From positions 3,720,001 through 3,784,000 of the forward strand of contig NZ_AP022575.1 in the NCBI RefSeq assembly GCF_010730055.1: 64,000 bases of DNA, written 5' to 3'. Shown here piece after piece: positions 61,977 to 64,000 of the stretch. The position numbers and the translations under genes are program-made. The first letter of the stretch is position 1. Every line of letters begins with the position of its first letter. Below the pieces are notes generated by a model. That model did not search any database. It saw only the letters and a list, made by a program, of their open reading frames with translations, and was not told where the DNA came from. This DNA is from Mycobacterium shinjukuense (lineage in GTDB: Bacteria > Actinomycetota > Actinomycetes > Mycobacteriales > Mycobacteriaceae).

Positions 61977-62984
61977 CTAAGTCGACCCCGCCCACGCCAG
62001 CAGCCGCTCGGCCGGCCAGGTGTTGACGATGTGGTCGACGGGCACGTCGGCGTCCAGCGCGCGTTGGGCGCCATAGCCGAGGAAGTCCAGCTGCCCGGGC
62101 GCGTGCGCGTCGGTGTCGATGCTGAACACGCAGCCGATGTCACGCGCGAGCCTCAGCAGCCGGGTCGGCGGGTCTCGGCGCTCCGGACGGGAGTTGATCT
62201 CCACGGCGGTGCCGTGCTCCCGGCAGGCACTGAACACCGCCTCGGCGTCGAACTTCGACTCTGGCCGGATGCCACGGTCGCCGGTGACCAGCCGTCCGGT
62301 GCAGTGACCGAGCACGTTCGCGCGGCCGTTGGAGACGGCACGCACCATTCGGCGGGTCATCGCCGCCGAATCCATGGAGAGCTTCGAGTGCACGCTGGCC
62401 ACCACGATGTCCAGGCGCCGCAGCAGCTCGGGATCCTGGTCCAGGGTGCCATCGTCGAGAATGTCGACCTCGATGCCGGTGAGAATGCGCATCGGTGCGA
62501 ACCTGTCCCGCAGCTCCTCGATCACGTCGAGCTGTTTGCGCAACCGGTCCGCCGACAGGCCGTTGGCGATGGTCAGCCGCGGCGAGTGGTCGGTGACCGC
62601 GCAGTACTGGTGGCCCAGCGCGGCCGCGGTGGCCATCATCTCTTCGATCGGCGCCGACCCGTCCGACCAATCCGAATGCAGGTGCAGATCGCCGCGCAGC
62701 GCGGCACGGATCGCGCCGCCACCGAAATCCTGCGCGGAGGCTCGCAATTCGACCAACAGGTCCGGTTCCCGGCCGGACCACGCCTGTGCGATCACCTCCG
62801 CGGTCTTGGGTCCGATGCCCGTCAGCGACTGCCAGCTGTTGGCCCGGCCGTGCCGCTCGCGCGCGGCGTCGTCGAGCCGCTCGATGATGTCGGCGGCGTT
62901 GCGATACGCCATGACTCGCCGGGGGTCGTGACGGCTGCGGTCCTTGTAGTAGGCGATCTGACGCAGCGCGGCTACCGGGTCCAT
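61977..62984 (-). CDS. PHP-domain phosphoesterase with helix-hairpin-helix, Rv3856c homologue
   Basis: Protein of 335 residues, the same length as in M. tuberculosis. The N-terminal 90 residues have a Pol X-like helical part with a helix-hairpin-helix motif (SLTGIGPKTAEVIAQA). The PHP domain has its metal-binding motifs in order: GDLHLHSDWSDGS (HxH...D), AVTDHSPR, TGIEVDIL, VASVHS, GHCTGR, and DTDAHAPGQL near the end. All nine usual ligands appear to be present, so it is likely a trinuclear metal phosphoesterase, perhaps acting on nucleotides or DNA ends. It resembles the PHP part of bacterial PolX without the polymerase palm. It is convergent with ethR. Confidence 0.9.
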   Translation of the reverse strand: MDPVAALRQIAYYKDRSRHDPRRVMAYRNAADIIERLDDAARERHGRANSWQSLTGIGPKTAEVIAQAWSGREPDLLVELRASAQDFGGGAIRAALRGDLHLHSDWSDGSAPIEEMMATAAALGHQYCAVTDHSPRLTIANGLSADRLRKQLDVIEELRDRFAPMRILTGIEVDILDDGTLDQDPELLRRLDIVVASVHSKLSMDSAAMTRRMVRAVSNGRANVLGHCTGRLVTGDRGIRPESKFDAEAVFSACREHGTAVEINSRPERRDPPTRLLRLARDIGCVFSIDTDAHAPGQLDFLGYGAQRALDADVPVDHIVNTWPAERLLAWAGST

Positions 62985-63110
62985 GGCCTCGGGCTCCCGA
63001 GCGGTTACTCGACGACGAATCCGGTGAAGACCACGGCGAACCCACCTATCTCGCGAGGATGAGCAAGGGCCATGAACACTTCGGGCTACCTTGCGCGCCC
63101 GGTCCGCGCC

Positions 63111-63263
63111 TCACCGCGATTCGGCGAGTTGCTTCACCCGCGGGTCGACTTCCCGGCCGGTCCTCTTACTGACGGTCGCGGCCGCGTTGGCAGCGGCATT
63201 GCGTACCGACCGGCTACCTAGCGGGGTCCTGCCGGCCACCGGTTGCGTCTGCGGTGTCGCCAT
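63111..63263 (-). CDS. Small Ala-rich basic protein (50 aa), hypothetical
   Basis: From the ATG at 63263 to the TGA at 63111-63113 the frame encodes 50 residues beginning MATPQTQPVAGRTPLGSRSV, then RNAAANAAATVSKRTGREVD and PRVKQLAESR. GGGGAGG lies 6 nt before the ATG, a strong ribosome-binding site; an in-frame ATG at 63269 sits too close to it. The composition (Ala, Arg, Lys, Thr) and a helical middle suggest a small nucleic-acid-associated or structural protein, but no family is recognised. It occupies the place of Rv3857c in M. tuberculosis without clear similarity to a membrane protein. Confidence 0.5.
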   Translation of the reverse strand: MATPQTQPVAGRTPLGSRSVRNAAANAAATVSKRTGREVDPRVKQLAESR

Positions 63264-63899
63264 GGTCATCCTCCCCGTGCACGCCTAGCGCCGCGTGTTC
63301 CGCGATTGCACGATGGCGCAATCGTGCTTGGTCGCCAGTGTAGATCGCGGCAGCGTGTCCAGCATTTTTCCAACCGAGCTCGGCCTGCGCGTCATCCTCG
63401 CTGAACGTGCGCTCGACCGCCCCCATGCTGCGCCGGCACCTCTCGCTGCGCCGATCAGCATCACCCGCGCTGGTGCCGACACCCGCTTATCGCACATCGG
63501 CCTCGAGGCTATTCATCTAGATAACAATCCGATAAAGCTGAGCAAACAACATCTGGTGCGCATCTGGGCACCCGTCAGGTGGCTACACGGCGTAGCGCAG
63601 CAGCTCCTCGGCGGTTATCAGGCGCTCATTTCTGGCGGGGAATTCGTGGCTCTTTACCGGGTGACGTAACCATGACCAGGCAATTCGTCCCACTCGGGAC
63701 CGGGGTACTGGGTTGCTACGCACAGTGACAACTCCTGCTATCGGACAATTCAACTGGGACGCCGCATATGACCCACCGTCTGGTCATTATGTGACACAGC
63801 CCACAACGGCTAATTAGACACCTCCCATCTGGCAAACCGTGAGCGACGCGCCGAGCGATTGCCCGCGTGTTTCTGATGAGGCTAGTGCGACTGATGGGA
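63264..63899. other. 636-bp stretch downstream of gltD with no supported gene
   Basis: Several short frames cross it but none shows coding character, ribosome-binding site and homology together. The longest, 63295-63669 on the plus strand (124 codons), has biased composition and no recognisable motif. On the minus strand 63585-63716 encodes a tail, RHPVKSHEFPARNERLITAE then ELLRYAV, that looks protein-like but has only a weak GTG start. The local A/T content (around 63511-63560 and 63720-63830) is higher than in the flanking genes, which suggests decayed or acquired sequence. Confidence 0.4.
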
Positions 63900-64000
63900 C
63901 TACTGCAGTGGTGCGGCGGTCGGCTTGATCGGGACCGGCAGCGCGCTCGAACCCATCAGGTACCGGTCCACACCCGCCGCCGCGGCCCTGCCCTCGGCGA
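63900..64000 (-). CDS. gltD: Glutamate synthase small subunit GltD, C-terminal fragment
   Basis: The last 32 codons before the TAG at 63900-63902 read AEGRAAAAGVDRYLMGSSALP, then VPIKPTAAPLQ. This matches the C-terminus of the NADPH-dependent glutamate synthase beta subunit, in which the A(I/E)EGR motif closes the NAD(P)H-binding domain of the FAD oxidoreductase. Position agrees with M. tuberculosis gltD (Rv3858c) on the same strand after the PHP gene. The rest of the gene lies beyond the window. Confidence 0.88.
   Translation of the reverse strand, partial: AEGRAAAAGVDRYLMGSSALPVPIKPTAAPLQ

Noticed and set aside
63295..63669. 124-codon plus-strand frame
   Set aside because: No ribosome-binding site, no recognisable motif and composition typical of non-coding frames.

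Overview
The window is a high-GC chromosomal segment of a slow-growing, non-tuberculous Mycobacterium. Gene order and protein sequence follow the M. tuberculosis region from embC (Rv3793) to gltD (Rv3858c) almost gene for gene. Three things argue against the tuberculosis complex: IS1557 is absent between fadE35 and accD4, the sulfolipid-1 cluster (Rv3820c-Rv3833) is absent between the Rv3819 and serS homologues, and an extra oxidoreductase gene sits between embC and embA. PE-family genes fit a slow grower. The species cannot be fixed from sequence alone.

Layout. Positions 1-37,500 are a cell-envelope factory. It starts with the arabinosyltransferases embC (3' end), embA and embB, followed by an arylsulfotransferase-like protein, a small secreted protein and fadE35. 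A minus-strand block then makes and exports the mycolate layer and its arabinogalactan anchor: accD4-pks13-fadD32 (mycolic acid condensation), the cutinase-like esterase culp6, the antigen 85 family genes fbpD and fbpA, aftB, ubiA and a PAP2 phosphatase (decaprenyl-phosphoryl-arabinose supply), and glfT2-glf (galactan). Most of these junctions are 4-26 nt overlaps or very short gaps. Next come plus-strand surface proteins: pirG/erp, an LGFP-repeat peptidoglycan amidase homologue (csp), a PE-like alpha/beta hydrolase lacking the start of the PE domain, and the PE_PGRS62 homologue.

Positions 37,700-50,980 hold a HAD phosphatase, three tandem PlsC-type acyltransferases, a kinase-like protein, a metallo-beta-lactamase/Rieske fusion, serS, a septum-formation-like membrane protein, a small zincin, pheA with a phosphoglycerate mutase-like gene, an iron-regulated DUF2470 protein and an LCP ligase. 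Positions 51,000-64,000 hold bfrB, glpQ1, a zinc-ribbon membrane protein, sodA, a UPF0016/GDT1 manganese-transporter homologue behind a manganese riboswitch, espR, hns, rraA, the ethA/ethR pair, a PHP phosphoesterase and the 3' end of gltD.

Regulatory signals are unusually readable. They include a yybP-ykoY manganese riboswitch, three IdeR-type iron boxes, an EthR operator, several promoters placed so close to the start codon that they imply leaderless mRNAs, long terminator-like palindromes (one related copy lies inside the embB reading frame), a PhoP-like direct repeat upstream of fadD32, and a cluster of DnaA boxes next to a 56-bp tandem repeat upstream of sodA. No tRNA, rRNA, CRISPR array, prophage or transposase was seen.
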